Shown piece by piece: positions 17,996 to 30,441 of a stretch of 64,000 nucleotides of DNA. Numbering within the stretch: the stretch's first letter is position 1; the number at the start of each line of letters is the position of its first letter. Under the pieces are notes generated by a model, which was not told where the DNA came from, did no database searches, and saw nothing but the letters and a program-made list of their open reading frames with translations. This DNA comes from Ectothiorhodospira marina (lineage in GTDB: Bacteria > Pseudomonadota > Gammaproteobacteria > Ectothiorhodospirales > Ectothiorhodospiraceae): contig NZ_FOAA01000004.1 in assembly GCF_900109495.1 (NCBI RefSeq), forward strand, positions 140,312-204,311, in the 5' to 3' direction. A program made the translations under genes and the position numbers.

Positions 17996-18892
17996 ATGGC
18001 CCACATCCTCGGCATCGGCGTTGCCACGCTGGACATCATCAACATCGTCGACCACTACCCCGCGGAAGACGAAGAAATCCGCGCCCTCCAACAACGCGCC
18101 TGCCCCGGCGGCAACGCCGCCAACACCCTCCACGTCCTCAAACAACTGGGCCACCACTGCGACCTGGCCACCGTCCTGGCCGACGAACCCGACGGCGACC
18201 GCCTGCAAAGCCTCCTGGCCCAGCGCGGCATCGGCGTCGACACCTGCCAACGCCGCAGCGGCCGCACCCCCACCTCCTACATCACCCTCAACACCACCAA
18301 CGGCTCCCGCACCATCATCCACCACCGCGACCTGCCAGAACTGGACGCCCGCCACGTCGCCGGCCTATCCCTGGACCGCTACGACTGGGTCCACCTCCAG
18401 GCACGCGAGACCCACGCCACCAGCCGCATACTGCAAACCCTGCGCAGCCGCCAGCCCACCCACCGCCCCATCTCCCTGGAAGTGGAAAAAGACCGCGACG
18501 GCATCGACATGCTCTTCGGCCAACCCGACGTCATCGTCTTCTCCCGCCCCTTCGTCCTCGGCCGCGGCTACGACGAACCCGAAGCCTTCCTGCGCGGTAT
18601 CCACAAGCGCGTACCCGGGGCCATCCTCATCTGCACCTGGGGCGATCAAGGCTCCTGGGCCTGGGCCAGCCGCGACGGCCTCTACCACGCCCCCGCCTGC
18701 CCACCCCCCGAAGTCATCGACACCCTGGGCGCCGGCGACACCTACAACGCCGGCCTCATCCATACCTTCGCCAACGGCGGCACCGTCCCCGAGGCCCTCG
18801 CCAATGCCACCCGCCTGGCCGGCCACAAGGTAGGCCAACGGGGCCTCGACGGCCTGGACATCCGCATCCTGCAAAGCGAAGGCGACAACTGA
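17996..18892 (+). CDS. PfkB-family carbohydrate kinase
   Basis: A cytoplasmic sugar kinase of the ribokinase/PfkB fold, 298 residues. The N-terminal signature is GIGVATLDIINIVDHYP, the substrate region is CPGGNAANTLHVLKQLG near residue 36, and the C-terminal ATP/anion-hole signature is DTLGAGDTYNAG near residue 241 with catalytic Asp in GAGD. It resembles ketohexokinase-like members, so fructose released by sucrose synthase is a possible but unproven substrate. Translation from 17996 excludes the repeat array that keeps the frame open upstream. Its codons end in C unusually often even for this GC-rich DNA. Confidence 0.83.
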   Translation: MAHILGIGVATLDIINIVDHYPAEDEEIRALQQRACPGGNAANTLHVLKQLGHHCDLATVLADEPDGDRLQSLLAQRGIGVDTCQRRSGRTPTSYITLNTTNGSRTIIHHRDLPELDARHVAGLSLDRYDWVHLQARETHATSRILQTLRSRQPTHRPISLEVEKDRDGIDMLFGQPDVIVFSRPFVLGRGYDEPEAFLRGIHKRVPGAILICTWGDQGSWAWASRDGLYHAPACPPPEVIDTLGAGDTYNAGLIHTFANGGTVPEALANATRLAGHKVGQRGLDGLDIRILQSEGDN

Positions 18893-18916
18893 GACCCGAC
18901 ACGCATACCAACCCGG

Positions 18917-18963
18917 ATGCATCACGGTGGTGAGTCATCCCCGATGACGAAAGTGACAAGCCC
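18917..18963 (+). repeat. Dispersed ~50-bp intergenic element, copy 2
   Basis: Bases 18917-18953 match the minus strand of 5858-5894 at 34 of 37 positions (core ATGCATCACGGTGGTGAGTC). Both copies then run into ACAAGCC after a short indel. It follows the sugar kinase stop by 25 bp and abuts a C-rich/G-rich compound repeat. Confidence 0.65.
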
Positions 18964-19068
18964 CTCTCCCCAAGGGGAGAGGGGTTGGGGTGAGGGGAAA
19001 GGGCCGGCACCGTGCCTGTTTCACCCCCTCATCCCCGACCCTTCTCCCCCGAGGGGGAGAAGGGAGGG
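18961..19068. repeat. Dispersed C-rich/G-rich compound hairpin repeat, copy at 19 kb
   Basis: Contains CCCCTCTCCCC/GGGGAGAGGGG, then GTTGGGGTGAGGGG, a GGCACCGTGCC palindrome, CCCCTCATCCCCGACCC and CTTCTCCCCC/GGGGGAGAAGGG. This has the same two-hairpin architecture as the copies at 32.45 and 53.25 kb, with the halves in the other order. Confidence 0.65.
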
Positions 19069-19484
19069 TTTGTAGCTGAACCAGGGTTCTTTCACATCAA
19101 GGCCGGCGATCACCTGCGGAGGACACATTCAGCGCGAAGCCACGAATGCATCCAAGCCCCTTTGGGGAGGGGAAGCCTGTGCGCGGGTGTGCGCCGCATG
19201 GAAGCGGCGCCCAAGCCTACAGGGAGGTATTCACGGCGTCCCGCGGACAGGCTTACCCGCCCCAAAGGGGTTCCCTCCAATGCCAAGCCCAGGGAGCGGT
19301 ACTCACCCATGGCAACCGACGCTGACACCCTGCCCATCTCTCCCAGAGGGGTTTCTCCCGATGCCAAGCCAGGGGGCGGTGCCAAAAGATACCAACCGAT
19401 GCCCAAGCAACCCTCTCACGATCCCCCTGCAACCCGTCCCTTAACCGGTTAAACTACTGAGATATTCCAACCCCGGCCCACACC
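19069..19484. other. ~415-bp region with degenerate repeats and no supported gene
   Basis: A 146-codon frame starts at 19012, but its composition (Pro, Arg, Gly, Lys) and its origin in repeat DNA argue against coding. Two related segments occur about 80 bp apart, one with CCAATGCCAAGCCC and AGGGAGCGGT (19278-19300), the other with CCGATGCCAAGCC and AGGGGGCGGT (19358-19380). Each follows an AGGGGTT/AGAGGGGTTT stretch, and a vaguer third copy lies near 19200. Although upstream of mnmG, I see no DnaA boxes or AT-rich unwinding region. Confidence 0.4.
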
Positions 19485-21377
19485 ATGCACTACCAGGCTC
19501 ACTACGACGTCATCGTCGTCGGCGGCGGACATGCCGGGACCGAGGCGGCCCTGGCGGCCGCGCGCATGGGCTGCAACACCCTGCTGCTCACCCACAACAT
19601 CGACACCATCGGCCAGATGAGCTGCAATCCCGCCATCGGCGGCATCGGCAAAGGCCATTTGGTCAAGGAAATCGACGCCCTGGGCGGCCTCATGGCCCGG
19701 GCCGCCGACCGGGGCGGCATCCAGTTCCGCACCCTCAACAGCCGCAAGGGCCCCGCCGTGCGCGCCACCCGGGCTCAGGCCGACCGCAGCCTCTACAAGG
19801 CCGCCGTGCGCCATGCCGTGGAGAACCAGCCCCACCTGCAACTCTTCCAGCAGGCCGTGGATGACCTCATCATCGAAGGCGAACGCGTCACCGGCGTCAT
19901 CACCCAGGCCGGCCTGCACTTCATGGCCCCCGCCGTCGTGCTCACCGTGGGCACCTTCCTGGCTGGCCGCATCCACGTGGGCGAGGCCAACCACGCAGGA
20001 GGCCGCGCCGGCGACCCCCCAGCCATCCGCCTGGCCGAACGCCTCCGGGAACTGGCACCGCGGGTGGGTCGCCTCAAGACCGGCACCCCGCCACGCCTGG
20101 ACGCCCGCAGCATCGACTTCGACCGGGTCAGCGAACAGCCTGGCGACAGCCCCACGCCCGTGTTCTCCTATATGGGGAGTGTCGCCGAGCACCCGCGCCA
20201 GATCAGCTGCCACATCAGCTGGACCACACCACGCACCCTGGAGATCATCCGCGAGAACCTGCACCGTTCCCCCTTGTACAGCGGTCTGATCGAGGGCGTC
20301 GGCCCACGCTACTGCCCGTCCATCGAGGACAAGGTCGTCCGCTTCGCCGACAAGGAACGCCACCAGATCTTCATCGAGCCCGAAGGCCTGGACACCCACG
20401 AGATCTATCCCAATGGCATCTCCACCAGCCTGCCGTTCGATGTGCAGGTCCAGGTGGTGCGCTCCATCGAAGGCTTCGAGCAGGCCCATATCACCCGGCC
20501 TGGCTATGCCATCGAATATGACTTCTTCGATCCCCGCGACCTCAAGCCGAGCCTGGAAACCCGGGCCGTGCCGGGGCTGTTCTTCGCGGGCCAGATCAAC
20601 GGCACCACCGGCTACGAAGAGGCCGGAGCCCAGGGGCTGGTGGCCGGTATCAACGCCGCCCGGCGCGTGCAGGACCAGGACGCCTGGTGCCCGCGCCGGG
20701 ACGAGGCCTACATCGGCGTGATGATCGACGACCTCATCACCCGCGGTACCGGCGAGCCCTATCGCATGTTCACCAGTCGCGCCGAGTACCGGCTCACCCT
20801 GCGTGAGGACAACGCCGATCTGCGACTCACCCCGGCGGGGCGTGAGCTGGGCGTGGTGGACGACGCACGCTGGGCAGCCTTCACCGCCAAGCGTGAGGCC
20901 ATCGAGCGGGAAACTGCCCGGCTGGACAGTGTGATGCTCAAGCCTGGACGCGTGCCCGAGGACCAGGCACGGGCCCTGTTCGATGGGCCACTGACCCGGG
21001 ACTGCTCACTGCTGGAGCTTTTGCGCCGTCCCGGCGTTGGCTACGCCGAACTCACCGCCCTGCCGGATGCCGGGCCGCCGGTGGCTGACCCGCGGGTGGC
21101 CGAGCAGGTGGAGATCCAGGTCAAATACGCCGGCTATATCCAGCGCCAGAAGGACGACGTGGAACGCGCCCGTCGCCTGGAGGATGCCGGTTTGCCTGAT
21201 CACCTGGACTACCACGCCGTGGCCGGTCTGTCCCATGAAGTACGCCAGAAACTGGCCGAACACCGTCCAGCCACCGTGGGGCAGGCGTCGCGTATCCCCG
21301 GTGTGACGCCGGCGGCCGTCTCCCTGCTGCTGGTGCATCTGAAGAAACAATCCATGAGTCTCAAGCGCAGTGCCTGA
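19485..21377 (+). CDS. mnmG: tRNA uridine-5-carboxymethylaminomethyl modification enzyme MnmG
   Basis: With MnmE it installs the cmnm5 group on the wobble uridine of several tRNAs, using FAD and methylene-tetrahydrofolate. The 630-residue protein has the usual length. It has the N-terminal FAD loop [19 protein letters not shown] (residues 9-27), [20 protein letters not shown] near 46, [16 protein letters not shown] near 197 and [16 protein letters not shown] near 369. The C-terminal MnmE-binding helical domain ends in LLLVHLKKQ. Its stop overlaps the rsmG start by 8 bases, so the two are translationally coupled. Confidence 0.98.
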   Translation: MHYQAHYDVIVVGGGHAGTEAALAAARMGCNTLLLTHNIDTIGQMSCNPAIGGIGKGHLVKEIDALGGLMARAADRGGIQFRTLNSRKGPAVRATRAQADRSLYKAAVRHAVENQPHLQLFQQAVDDLIIEGERVTGVITQAGLHFMAPAVVLTVGTFLAGRIHVGEANHAGGRAGDPPAIRLAERLRELAPRVGRLKTGTPPRLDARSIDFDRVSEQPGDSPTPVFSYMGSVAEHPRQISCHISWTTPRTLEIIRENLHRSPLYSGLIEGVGPRYCPSIEDKVVRFADKERHQIFIEPEGLDTHEIYPNGISTSLPFDVQVQVVRSIEGFEQAHITRPGYAIEYDFFDPRDLKPSLETRAVPGLFFAGQINGTTGYEEAGAQGLVAGINAARRVQDQDAWCPRRDEAYIGVMIDDLITRGTGEPYRMFTSRAEYRLTLREDNADLRLTPAGRELGVVDDARWAAFTAKREAIERETARLDSVMLKPGRVPEDQARALFDGPLTRDCSLLELLRRPGVGYAELTALPDAGPPVADPRVAEQVEIQVKYAGYIQRQKDDVERARRLEDAGLPDHLDYHAVAGLSHEVRQKLAEHRPATVGQASRIPGVTPAAVSLLLVHLKKQSMSLKRSA

Positions 21378-22035
21378 TTCCACCCACCTGTCCGATGCCC
21401 CTCATCCCTTTCCGCCCCACGTGGGTGAGCGCCTGGCCCGGGGACTGGGCCAGCTGGGGCTCAACGCCGAACTGAAGGCGCCGCTGCTGGCCTACGTCTC
21501 CCTGCTCTCCCGCTGGAATAAGGCCTACAACCTCACCGCCGTGCGCGATCCTCGGGACATGGTCAATGTCCACCTGCTGGATTCGCTGGCCGCACTGCCC
21601 CATGTGCGGGGTCCGCGTATCCTGGATGTAGGGACCGGGCCGGGTCTGCCGGGCATCCCCCTGGCCCTGGCCAGGCCCGAGTGGCAGTTTGTGCTGCTGG
21701 ACTCAGGGATCAAGAAGACCCGGTTTCTGCGTCAGGTGGCCATGGAGTTGGGTCTCGAGAACGTTGAAGTGGTCCATGCCCGGGTGGAAAACTACCGTAT
21801 GGAGCAGGGCTTTGATACAGTCATCAGCCGCGCATTCTCCGCCACCGGCACATTCACGCGTGTGGCCGGCCACCTGTGCGGCCCCAGCGGGCAGTTGCTC
21901 GCCATGAAGGGCCGTGACGCCGACAACGACCCCGAAGGGCTGCCTGCCGGCTGGTCCGTGGTGGCGACCCATTCGCTCCGGGTGCCCGGCCTATCCGCCG
22001 TGCGCCACCTGGTCGAAATCACAAAGGATTCCTGA
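21370..22035 (+). CDS. rsmG: 16S rRNA (guanine-527-N7)-methyltransferase
   Basis: Methylates N7 of G527 in 16S rRNA using S-adenosylmethionine. The 221-residue protein has the SAM-binding motif [17 protein letters not shown] near residue 79 and the conserved YNLTAVRDP segment near 54. The start is GTG 21370, inside the end of mnmG, the familiar gidA-gidB arrangement. Three bases separate its stop from the parA start. Confidence 0.96.
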   Translation: MPDSTHLSDAPHPFPPHVGERLARGLGQLGLNAELKAPLLAYVSLLSRWNKAYNLTAVRDPRDMVNVHLLDSLAALPHVRGPRILDVGTGPGLPGIPLALARPEWQFVLLDSGIKKTRFLRQVAMELGLENVEVVHARVENYRMEQGFDTVISRAFSATGTFTRVAGHLCGPSGQLLAMKGRDADNDPEGLPAGWSVVATHSLRVPGLSAVRHLVEITKDS

Positions 22036-22038
22036 GAC

Positions 22039-22839
22039 ATGGTCAGAATCATCGCCGTGGCCAACCAGAAGGGTGGAGTCGGCAAGACCACCACCAGCAT
22101 TAACCTGGCCGCCTCCCTGGCGGCTGCCCGGCGGCGCGTGCTCCTGATCGACCTGGACCCGCAGGGCAACGCCACCATGGGCAGTGGTGCCGACAAGTAC
22201 GACCTGGAACACAGCGCCTGTGACGTACTCATGAAGCGCACCACGGCCGCCGACACCATTATGAAAATGGAGGCCGTGGGTTACAGTCTGATGCCCGCCA
22301 ACAGCGACCTCACTGTGGCCGAGGTGAACCTGATGACTGCCCTGCGCCGGGAATACCGTCTGCAGGAGGCGCTGGCTGGTGTCCAGGAAGACTACGACTT
22401 CATCATCATCGATTGTCCGCCCGCACTGAACATGCTGACCGTCAATGCCCTGGTGGCGGCCCATGGGGTCATCATCCCCATGCAGTGCGAGTATTACGCC
22501 CTGGAGGGGCTCTCGGCGCTGGTGCAGACCATCGACAGCATCCGTGAGTCGGTCAATCATGAATTGCAGATTCACGGTTTGTTGCGCACCATGTTCGATC
22601 CGCGCAACAACCTGTCCACCGAGGTGAGCGAACAGCTCACCCAGCACTTCGGGGAGCGGGTCTATCGCACTGTGATTCCGCGCAATATCCGTCTGGCGGA
22701 AGCCCCCAGCCATGGGCTGCCGGTCATCCTGTATGATAAGTCTTCCCGCGGTGCTCTGGCCTACCTGGCCCTGGCCGGCGAGATCCTGCGTCGCGAAGGC
22801 CGGGCCACGACCCCTGAGAATGTCCCGGGCGTGGCCTGA
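22039..22839 (+). CDS. parA: Chromosome-partitioning ATPase ParA (Soj)
   Basis: A DNA-binding ATPase that moves ParB-parS complexes during chromosome segregation. The 266-residue protein has the deviant Walker A KGGVGKTTTSINLA (residues 11-24), LLIDLDPQGNATMGSG near 36 and the Walker B-like FIIIDCPPALNMLTVNA near 119. There is no extra N-terminal HTH, so it belongs to the chromosomal Soj type. It lies in the typical mnmG-rsmG-parA-parB order. Confidence 0.96.
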   Translation: MVRIIAVANQKGGVGKTTTSINLAASLAAARRRVLLIDLDPQGNATMGSGADKYDLEHSACDVLMKRTTAADTIMKMEAVGYSLMPANSDLTVAEVNLMTALRREYRLQEALAGVQEDYDFIIIDCPPALNMLTVNALVAAHGVIIPMQCEYYALEGLSALVQTIDSIRESVNHELQIHGLLRTMFDPRNNLSTEVSEQLTQHFGERVYRTVIPRNIRLAEAPSHGLPVILYDKSSRGALAYLALAGEILRREGRATTPENVPGVA

Positions 22840-22925
22840 GTCCATTCGCCGACCGCGACTGGGTTGCCCGTCCCGCGGCGCGCCCCATCCGCTTTGCAGC
22901 CCCTTACTTTCGGGTAAACAGCATC

Positions 22926-23789
22926 ATGGCAAGAAGAAAATCGGGACTGGGTCGCGGCCTGGACGTGTTGCTTTCCAGCGCCAGCCAGGCCGGACATGAA
23001 CGGGATGACCCTTCCGATCTGCGGCAGGTGCCGGTGGAGCAGATTCGCCGTGGGCGCTATCAGCCTCGTGTGAACATCCAGCCGGAGGCGCTGGAGGAGT
23101 TGGCCAGCTCCATCCGTGCCCAGGGCATGGTGCAGCCGGTGGTCATTCGGCCGGTGGGGGAGGGGTTTGAACTGGTGGCCGGTGAGCGTCGCTGGCGGGC
23201 CGCGCAGATGGTGGGTCTGCACGAGATCCCCGCCGTGGTGCGCGATGTGCCCGACCGGGCCGCCGCGGCCATGGCGCTGATCGAGAATATCCAGCGGGAA
23301 GACCTCAATCCCCTGGAAGAGGCCAATGCACTGCATCGTCTTATCGAGGAGTTCGGCCTCACGCACCAGCAGGCGGCAGACTCCGTAGGGCGTTCCCGCA
23401 CCAGTGTCACCAACCTGCTGCGCCTGCAGGAACTGGAGGATCCGGTCAAGACCCTGGTGGATGAGGGGCGTCTGGAGATGGGGCACGCCCGGGCGCTGCT
23501 CTCCCTGATGGGGTCGGTGCAGGTGGACGCCGCACGCCGCGTGGCCGATAAGGGGCTGTCCGTGCGCGAGACCGAGCGTCTGGTGCAGTCCCTGCTCAAT
23601 GCGCAGGAAAAGCCCCCCGAGACCGCCAACCCCCCGCGCAACCCGGACGTGGAGCGCCTGGAATCCGAGCTTTCCGACCGCCTCGGGGCGCGGGTGAACA
23701 TCCAGTACAACACCCGCGGGCGGGGCAAGCTCGTCATCCAGTACAATAGCCTGGATGAGCTGGATGGCATCCTTGGCCACATCAATTAG
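22926..23789 (+). CDS. parB: Chromosome-partitioning protein ParB (Spo0J), CTP-dependent clamp
   Basis: Binds parS and spreads along DNA as a CTP-gated sliding clamp. The 287-residue protein opens with ARRKSGLGRGLDVLLS. It has the N-terminal CTP-binding GERRWRAAQMVG motif near residue 88 and the ENIQREDLNPLEEA box near 119. A helix-turn-helix contains LTHQQAADSVGRSRTSVTN near 144, and a C-terminal dimerisation domain follows. I found no full parS sequence in the window. An 86-bp gap separates it from parA. Confidence 0.95.
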   Translation: MARRKSGLGRGLDVLLSSASQAGHERDDPSDLRQVPVEQIRRGRYQPRVNIQPEALEELASSIRAQGMVQPVVIRPVGEGFELVAGERRWRAAQMVGLHEIPAVVRDVPDRAAAAMALIENIQREDLNPLEEANALHRLIEEFGLTHQQAADSVGRSRTSVTNLLRLQELEDPVKTLVDEGRLEMGHARALLSLMGSVQVDAARRVADKGLSVRETERLVQSLLNAQEKPPETANPPRNPDVERLESELSDRLGARVNIQYNTRGRGKLVIQYNSLDELDGILGHIN

Positions 23790-23824
23790 TGGGTCATCAA
23801 ACCTCGTGTTTGTCAATTCCAGCG

Positions 23825-23853
23825 TTGACCACCCGTTAGCGGACTCTTATAAT
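23825..23853 (+). promoter_or_regulatory. Near-consensus sigma70 promoter of the ATP synthase operon
   Basis: TTGACC at 23825-23830 and TATAAT at 23848-23853 are separated by exactly 17 bp, about 73 bp upstream of atpI. This is the best promoter match noticed in the window and fits constitutive high-level expression of the atp operon. Confidence 0.8.
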
Positions 23854-23925
23854 GCCGCGCTGCTGTCATCGGTGCAGCGGTCTTCCGGAGCGCCGAAAAA
23901 ACAAGGTGAAGCACCGATCGACGAC

Positions 23926-24327
23926 ATGACCCAACACCCGCTCGCCCAGGCAAGACTCTGGAACCGGGCGACCAAGTTCATCCTTGGCCTGCAATTGCTG
24001 GTCGCGGCCCTGGGTTACCTGGGGGGATACTTGGCAGGCGGGCCGGAGACGGCGTGGGCGGCCCTGATGGGTGGCTTGATCAGTTTCATCTCGACAGCGT
24101 ATTTTGCGTTCCGCGTCTTTTCTGGCCGCAGGGGGCGGCCGGCGAAAACCATCGTAAGAAGTTTCTATGTCGGGGAGACCCAGAAAATCTTCCTGACTGT
24201 GGCCCTGTTTGTGGTCGCAATCGTGTGGCTGGAGGTTGAGTTCCTGCCCATGTTTCTGACTTACATGGCCGGACTCATGGCCTTTTGGCTGGCCCTGCTG
24301 CCGGTGATGTCCGGCGCAAACGAGTAA
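23926..24327 (+). CDS. atpI: F0F1 ATP synthase accessory protein I
   Basis: A small membrane protein of 133 residues with four hydrophobic segments (FILGLQLLVAALGYLGGYLA, WAALMGGLISFISTAYFAF, IFLTVALFVVAIVWL, MFLTYMAGLMAFWLALLP). AtpI proteins assist c-ring assembly or Mg handling and head the atp operon. The frame is open further upstream, but ATG 23926 (MTQHPLAQARLWNRA) follows the promoter and is preferred; AAGGTGA lies about 17 bases upstream, rather far for an SD. Confidence 0.85.
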   Translation: MTQHPLAQARLWNRATKFILGLQLLVAALGYLGGYLAGGPETAWAALMGGLISFISTAYFAFRVFSGRRGRPAKTIVRSFYVGETQKIFLTVALFVVAIVWLEVEFLPMFLTYMAGLMAFWLALLPVMSGANE

Positions 24328-25116
<789 letters not shown>

Positions 25117-25123
25117 CGAACGG

Positions 25124-25153
25124 CATCCCGGTCGCCGTTGGCGGCCCGGGATG
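25124..25153 (+). promoter_or_regulatory. Hairpin in the atpB-atpE intercistronic region
   Basis: CATCCCGG pairs with CCGGGATG, enclosing a second stem CGCC-GTT-GGCG. It is followed by a pyrimidine-rich leader and a strong GGAGG site before atpE. It may stabilise or demarcate the atpE transcript, which must be translated in excess to supply the c-ring. No regulator is implied. Confidence 0.5.
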
Positions 25154-25186
25154 GATTCACCCCAAGCTGTTCTTTGTAACCTTTGA

Positions 25187-25480
<294 letters not shown>

Positions 25481-25540
25481 GGCGCGGATGCATTCCCGCG
25501 CAGTTCACCCGATACAACCGTCTCTAGGGGAGGTAGCAAC

Positions 25541-26011
25541 GTGAATATCAATCTCACGCTGCTCGGTCAGATGATCACCTTCGCCCTGTTGGTGTGGGTC
25601 ACCATGAAGTATGTGTGGCCCCCCATCATCAAGGCGATGAAAGAGCGTCAGAAAGAGATCGCCGATGGCCTGGCGGCCGCCGAGCGGGGCAAGCATGAAC
25701 AGCAGCTTGCCGAAGAGAAGGCCAAGAAGGTCCTTCAGGAAGCCAAGCAGCAGGCCGCGGAGATCGTCGCCACGGCTCAGAAGCGCGCCAACGAAATCGT
25801 TGAATCCTCCAAGGATACCGCTCGCCAGGAAGCCGACCGTATCAAGGCATCCGCTCAGTCCGAGATCGAGCAGGAAGTCAACCGTGCCCGCGAGGAACTG
25901 CGCAAGCAGGTGGGGACGTTGGCGGTCAACGGTGCCGAGCGAATCCTGAAGAAGGAAGTCGACGCCAAAGCTCACAATCAGGTGATCAAAGACCTGGTGA
26001 GCCAGATCTAG
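25541..26011 (+). CDS. atpF: F0F1 ATP synthase subunit b
   Basis: The peripheral-stalk subunit: one N-terminal membrane helix ([18 protein letters not shown]) followed by a long, Ala/Glu/Lys-rich helical domain. It dimerises and links subunit a to delta. The 156-residue length matches the E. coli homologue. The start is GTG 25541, preceded by GGGGAGGT. Confidence 0.96.
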   Translation: MNINLTLLGQMITFALLVWVTMKYVWPPIIKAMKERQKEIADGLAAAERGKHEQQLAEEKAKKVLQEAKQQAAEIVATAQKRANEIVESSKDTARQEADRIKASAQSEIEQEVNRAREELRKQVGTLAVNGAERILKKEVDAKAHNQVIKDLVSQI

Positions 26012-26021
26012 GTGAGCCGCC

Positions 26022-26558
26022 ATGTCTGAACAAACCACGGCCGCAAGGCCCTACGCCAAGGCGGCGTTCGAGGTCGCAAAGGACGCCGGCAATCTGGCCG
26101 GTTGGTCCGATCAACTCGCTTTCATGTCCGCAGTCGCCAGCGACGCGAGGATGGACGAGTTTCTCGATAGCCCCAAAGTCACCCGCGAGACGATGGCCAA
26201 GGCCTTCCTCGAGACCTGCGAAGGCAAGGTGGATGATGGTGGACGCAACTTCATTCGCCTGTTGGCGGATAATGACAGGTTGCCGCTACTGCCCGAGATC
26301 GCCCGGCTCTTCGAGGGCATGAAGGCGGAAGCTGAACGCAAGGTGGAAGCCACGGTGTTCTCCGCGCAGGACGTGGACGCGGATCAGAAGAAAGCGATCG
26401 CCGACGCGCTCAAAAAGCGCCTCGGCCTGGACGTGGATCTGATCTGCAAGGTGGACGACAGCCTCATCGGCGGCGCCATCATCCGCGCGGGAGACCTGGT
26501 CATCGATGGCTCGGTCCGAGGGCGTCTAACGCGCCTGGCCAGTAGTCTGAGCCGCTAA
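26022..26558 (+). CDS. atpH: F0F1 ATP synthase subunit delta
   Basis: Connects the peripheral stalk to the top of F1. The 178-residue protein has an alpha-helical N-terminal domain ([21 protein letters not shown]) and the conserved C-terminal segment [20 protein letters not shown] near residue 146. Ten bases separate it from atpF. Confidence 0.96.
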   Translation: MSEQTTAARPYAKAAFEVAKDAGNLAGWSDQLAFMSAVASDARMDEFLDSPKVTRETMAKAFLETCEGKVDDGGRNFIRLLADNDRLPLLPEIARLFEGMKAEAERKVEATVFSAQDVDADQKKAIADALKKRLGLDVDLICKVDDSLIGGAIIRAGDLVIDGSVRGRLTRLASSLSR

Positions 26559-26587
26559 GAGGATTCGAGCTAAGAGGATTTCGAACT

Positions 26588-28129
26588 ATGCAACTCAACC
26601 CATCTGAAATCAGTGAACTGATCAGCCAGCGTATCAAAAGCTACGAATCGGCGGCCGAGGCACGCACCGAGGGCACCGTGGTCAGTCTGTCCGATGGTAT
26701 CTGCCGACTGCACGGTCTGGACGATGTCATGCAGGGCGAAATGATCGAATTCCCCGGTGATACCTATGGGCTGGCGCTCAACCTGGAGCGTGATTCCGTC
26801 GGCGCCGTGATCCTGGGTGATTACAAGCACATCACGGAAGGCGATACCGCCAAGTGCACCGGTCGCATCCTGGAAGTGCCCGTGGGCGAGGCCCTGCTGG
26901 GCCGTGTGGTCAACTCCCTGGGCATGCCGATCGATGGCAAGGGCGCCATCGACTCCGATGGGACCGCTCCCATCGAGAAAATCGCCCCGGGCGTGATCGA
27001 GCGTCAGTCCGTGGATCAGCCGGTGCAGACCGGTCTGAAGGCTGTGGACGCCATGGTGCCGATCGGTCGTGGTCAGCGTGAGCTGATCATCGGCGACCGC
27101 CAGACCGGCAAGACCGCCGTGGCCGTGGACGCCATCATCAACCAGAAGGGCACCGGCATTAAGTGTGTCTACGTGGCCGTGGGGCAGAAGGCCTCTTCCA
27201 TTGCCAGCGTGGTACGCAAGCTGGAAGAGCATGGTGCGCTGGAACACACCATCATCGTTGCCGCGACCGCCTCCGAATCCGCTGCCATGCAGTACATCGC
27301 CCCCTATGCCGGTTGCGCCATGGGTGAGTACTTCCGTGACCGCGGTCAGGACGCCCTGATCATCTATGACGACCTCACCAAGCAGGCCTGGGCCTATCGC
27401 CAGGTTTCCCTGTTGCTGCGTCGTCCGCCGGGTCGTGAAGCCTATCCTGGTGATGTCTTCTACCTGCATTCCCGTCTGCTGGAGCGCGCTTCCCGCGTGA
27501 ATGCCGACTACGTGGAGAAATTCACCAATGGCAAGGTAAAGGGCCAGACCGGCTCGCTGACCGCCCTGCCCATCATCGAGACACAGGCCGGTGACGTGTC
27601 CGCCTTCGTGCCCACCAACGTGATCTCCATCACCGACGGTCAGATCTTCCTGGAAACCGACCTGTTCAACTCGGGTATCCGTCCGGCCATCAATGCCGGT
27701 CTGTCGGTGTCTCGTGTGGGTGGTGCGGCCCAGACCAAGATCATCAAGAAGCTCGGTGGTGGTGTGCGTCTGGCCCTGGCTCAGTATCGCGAATTGGCAG
27801 CCTTCTCCCAGTTTGCTTCCGACCTGGACGAGGCCACCCGCAAGCAGCTGGAACGTGGCCAGCGCGTCATGGAACTCATGAAGCAGAAGCAGTACGCGCC
27901 GCTTTCCATCGGGGAAATGGCCTTCTCGCTGTTTGCCGCCGAAGAGGGTTACCTGGACGACGTGGAAGAGAAGAAGGTCGTGGATTTTGAACACGCCCTG
28001 CACGATTACCTGCGCTCGAGCCAGAAGGAACTGCTGGACAAGATCAACGAGACGGGTGATTTCGGCGACGAGATCAAGGCCGGCATGAAGTCCGCCCTTG
28101 ATGACTTCAAGGCAAATCACAGCTGGTAA
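26588..28129 (+). CDS. atpA: F0F1 ATP synthase subunit alpha
   Basis: The non-catalytic nucleotide-binding subunit of F1, 513 residues. It has the P-loop [15 protein letters not shown] near residue 169 and [20 protein letters not shown] near 256. A complete frame with no irregularity. It is preceded by an AGAGGATT motif that occurs twice (26560-26581), probably a small duplication around the ribosome-binding site. Confidence 0.98.
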   Translation: MQLNPSEISELISQRIKSYESAAEARTEGTVVSLSDGICRLHGLDDVMQGEMIEFPGDTYGLALNLERDSVGAVILGDYKHITEGDTAKCTGRILEVPVGEALLGRVVNSLGMPIDGKGAIDSDGTAPIEKIAPGVIERQSVDQPVQTGLKAVDAMVPIGRGQRELIIGDRQTGKTAVAVDAIINQKGTGIKCVYVAVGQKASSIASVVRKLEEHGALEHTIIVAATASESAAMQYIAPYAGCAMGEYFRDRGQDALIIYDDLTKQAWAYRQVSLLLRRPPGREAYPGDVFYLHSRLLERASRVNADYVEKFTNGKVKGQTGSLTALPIIETQAGDVSAFVPTNVISITDGQIFLETDLFNSGIRPAINAGLSVSRVGGAAQTKIIKKLGGGVRLALAQYRELAAFSQFASDLDEATRKQLERGQRVMELMKQKQYAPLSIGEMAFSLFAAEEGYLDDVEEKKVVDFEHALHDYLRSSQKELLDKINETGDFGDEIKAGMKSALDDFKANHSW

Positions 28130-28143
28130 TCGGGGGCTGACTT

Positions 28144-29004
28144 ATGGCAGGCGCAAAAGAGATCCGCGGCCAGATCAAGAGTATCAAGAATACTCAGAAG
28201 ATCACCAAAGCCATGGAAATGGTGGCCGCCAGCAAGATGCGCAAGGCGCAGGATCGCATGCTGGAAACCCGCCCCTACGCGGAAAAGATCCGGCAGGTGA
28301 TCGGTCATGTGGCCATGGCCAACGCGGAATACCGGCACCCGTATCTGGAAGAACGGGACGTCAAGCGGGTGGGCATCATCGTGGTGTCCACCGACCGGGG
28401 GCTGTGCGGTGGTCTGAACATGAATCTGTTCAAAAAGACCGTGCAGAACATGCGCGAGTGGCAGGAACAGGGCGTGGAGATCGATTTGTGCCTGATCGGC
28501 AGCAAGGCCCTCGGGTTCTTCCGCCGCATGGGTGGCAATGTGGTGGCCAATACGGCCAATCTGGGCGATAAGCCTCGACTCAATGACCTGATCGGCACCA
28601 TCAAGGTGATGCTGGAGGCCTATGACGAGGGGCGTATCGACCGGCTGTTGCTGGTGGAAAACGAGTTCGTCAACACCATGAGCCAGACGCCCAAGGTGAC
28701 GACCCTGTTACCGATCGAGCCCACTGGCGAGGATCAGCTCAAGCACCACTGGGACTACATCTACGAGCCGGACACCGTGCCCGTGCTGGACACCCTGCTG
28801 ACCCGCTACATCGAGTCGGTGATCTATCAGGCGGTGGTCGAGAACGTCGCGTGCGAGATGGCTGCCCGGATGGTGGCGATGAAATCCGCCTCCGACAACG
28901 CCGGGGACCTCATCGATGAACTGCAGCTGGTCTACAACAAGGCCCGTCAGGCGGCCATCACCCAGGAGATCTCCGAGATCGTCGGCGGCGCCGCCGCGGT
29001 CTAG
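28144..29004 (+). CDS. atpG: F0F1 ATP synthase subunit gamma
   Basis: The central rotor shaft, 286 residues. Its N-terminal helix [20 protein letters not shown] and C-terminal helix with [20 protein letters not shown] form the coiled coil that penetrates the alpha/beta ring. The conserved [11 protein letters not shown] segment lies near residue 82. Confidence 0.97.
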   Translation: MAGAKEIRGQIKSIKNTQKITKAMEMVAASKMRKAQDRMLETRPYAEKIRQVIGHVAMANAEYRHPYLEERDVKRVGIIVVSTDRGLCGGLNMNLFKKTVQNMREWQEQGVEIDLCLIGSKALGFFRRMGGNVVANTANLGDKPRLNDLIGTIKVMLEAYDEGRIDRLLLVENEFVNTMSQTPKVTTLLPIEPTGEDQLKHHWDYIYEPDTVPVLDTLLTRYIESVIYQAVVENVACEMAARMVAMKSASDNAGDLIDELQLVYNKARQAAITQEISEIVGGAAAV

Positions 29005-29034
29005 GCCGACCCCGGTTCAAGATTCGAAGACTAG

Positions 29035-30429
<1,395 letters not shown>

Positions 30430-30441
30430 GCGGGAGCAACC

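Noticed and set aside
17430..18833. 467-codon plus-strand frame across the repeat array and the sugar kinase
   Set aside because: It translates the tandem repeats and a shifted frame of the PfkB kinase into Pro/Thr/Ala/Ser-rich sequence. The kinase frame from 17996 has all family motifs.
19012..19452. 146-codon frame before mnmG
   Set aside because: It starts inside the C/G-rich dispersed repeat, has low-complexity basic composition and no recognisable domain or SD.
18893..19484. Chromosomal origin upstream of mnmG
   Set aside because: No TTATCCACA-type DnaA boxes and no AT-rich unwinding region were found; the stretch is repeat-rich and GC-rich.
22039..23789. parS site in or near parAB
   Set aside because: No sequence close to TGTTTCACGTGAAACA was found; TGTTTCAC near 36390 is only a half-match that coincides with the DJ-1 start and SD.
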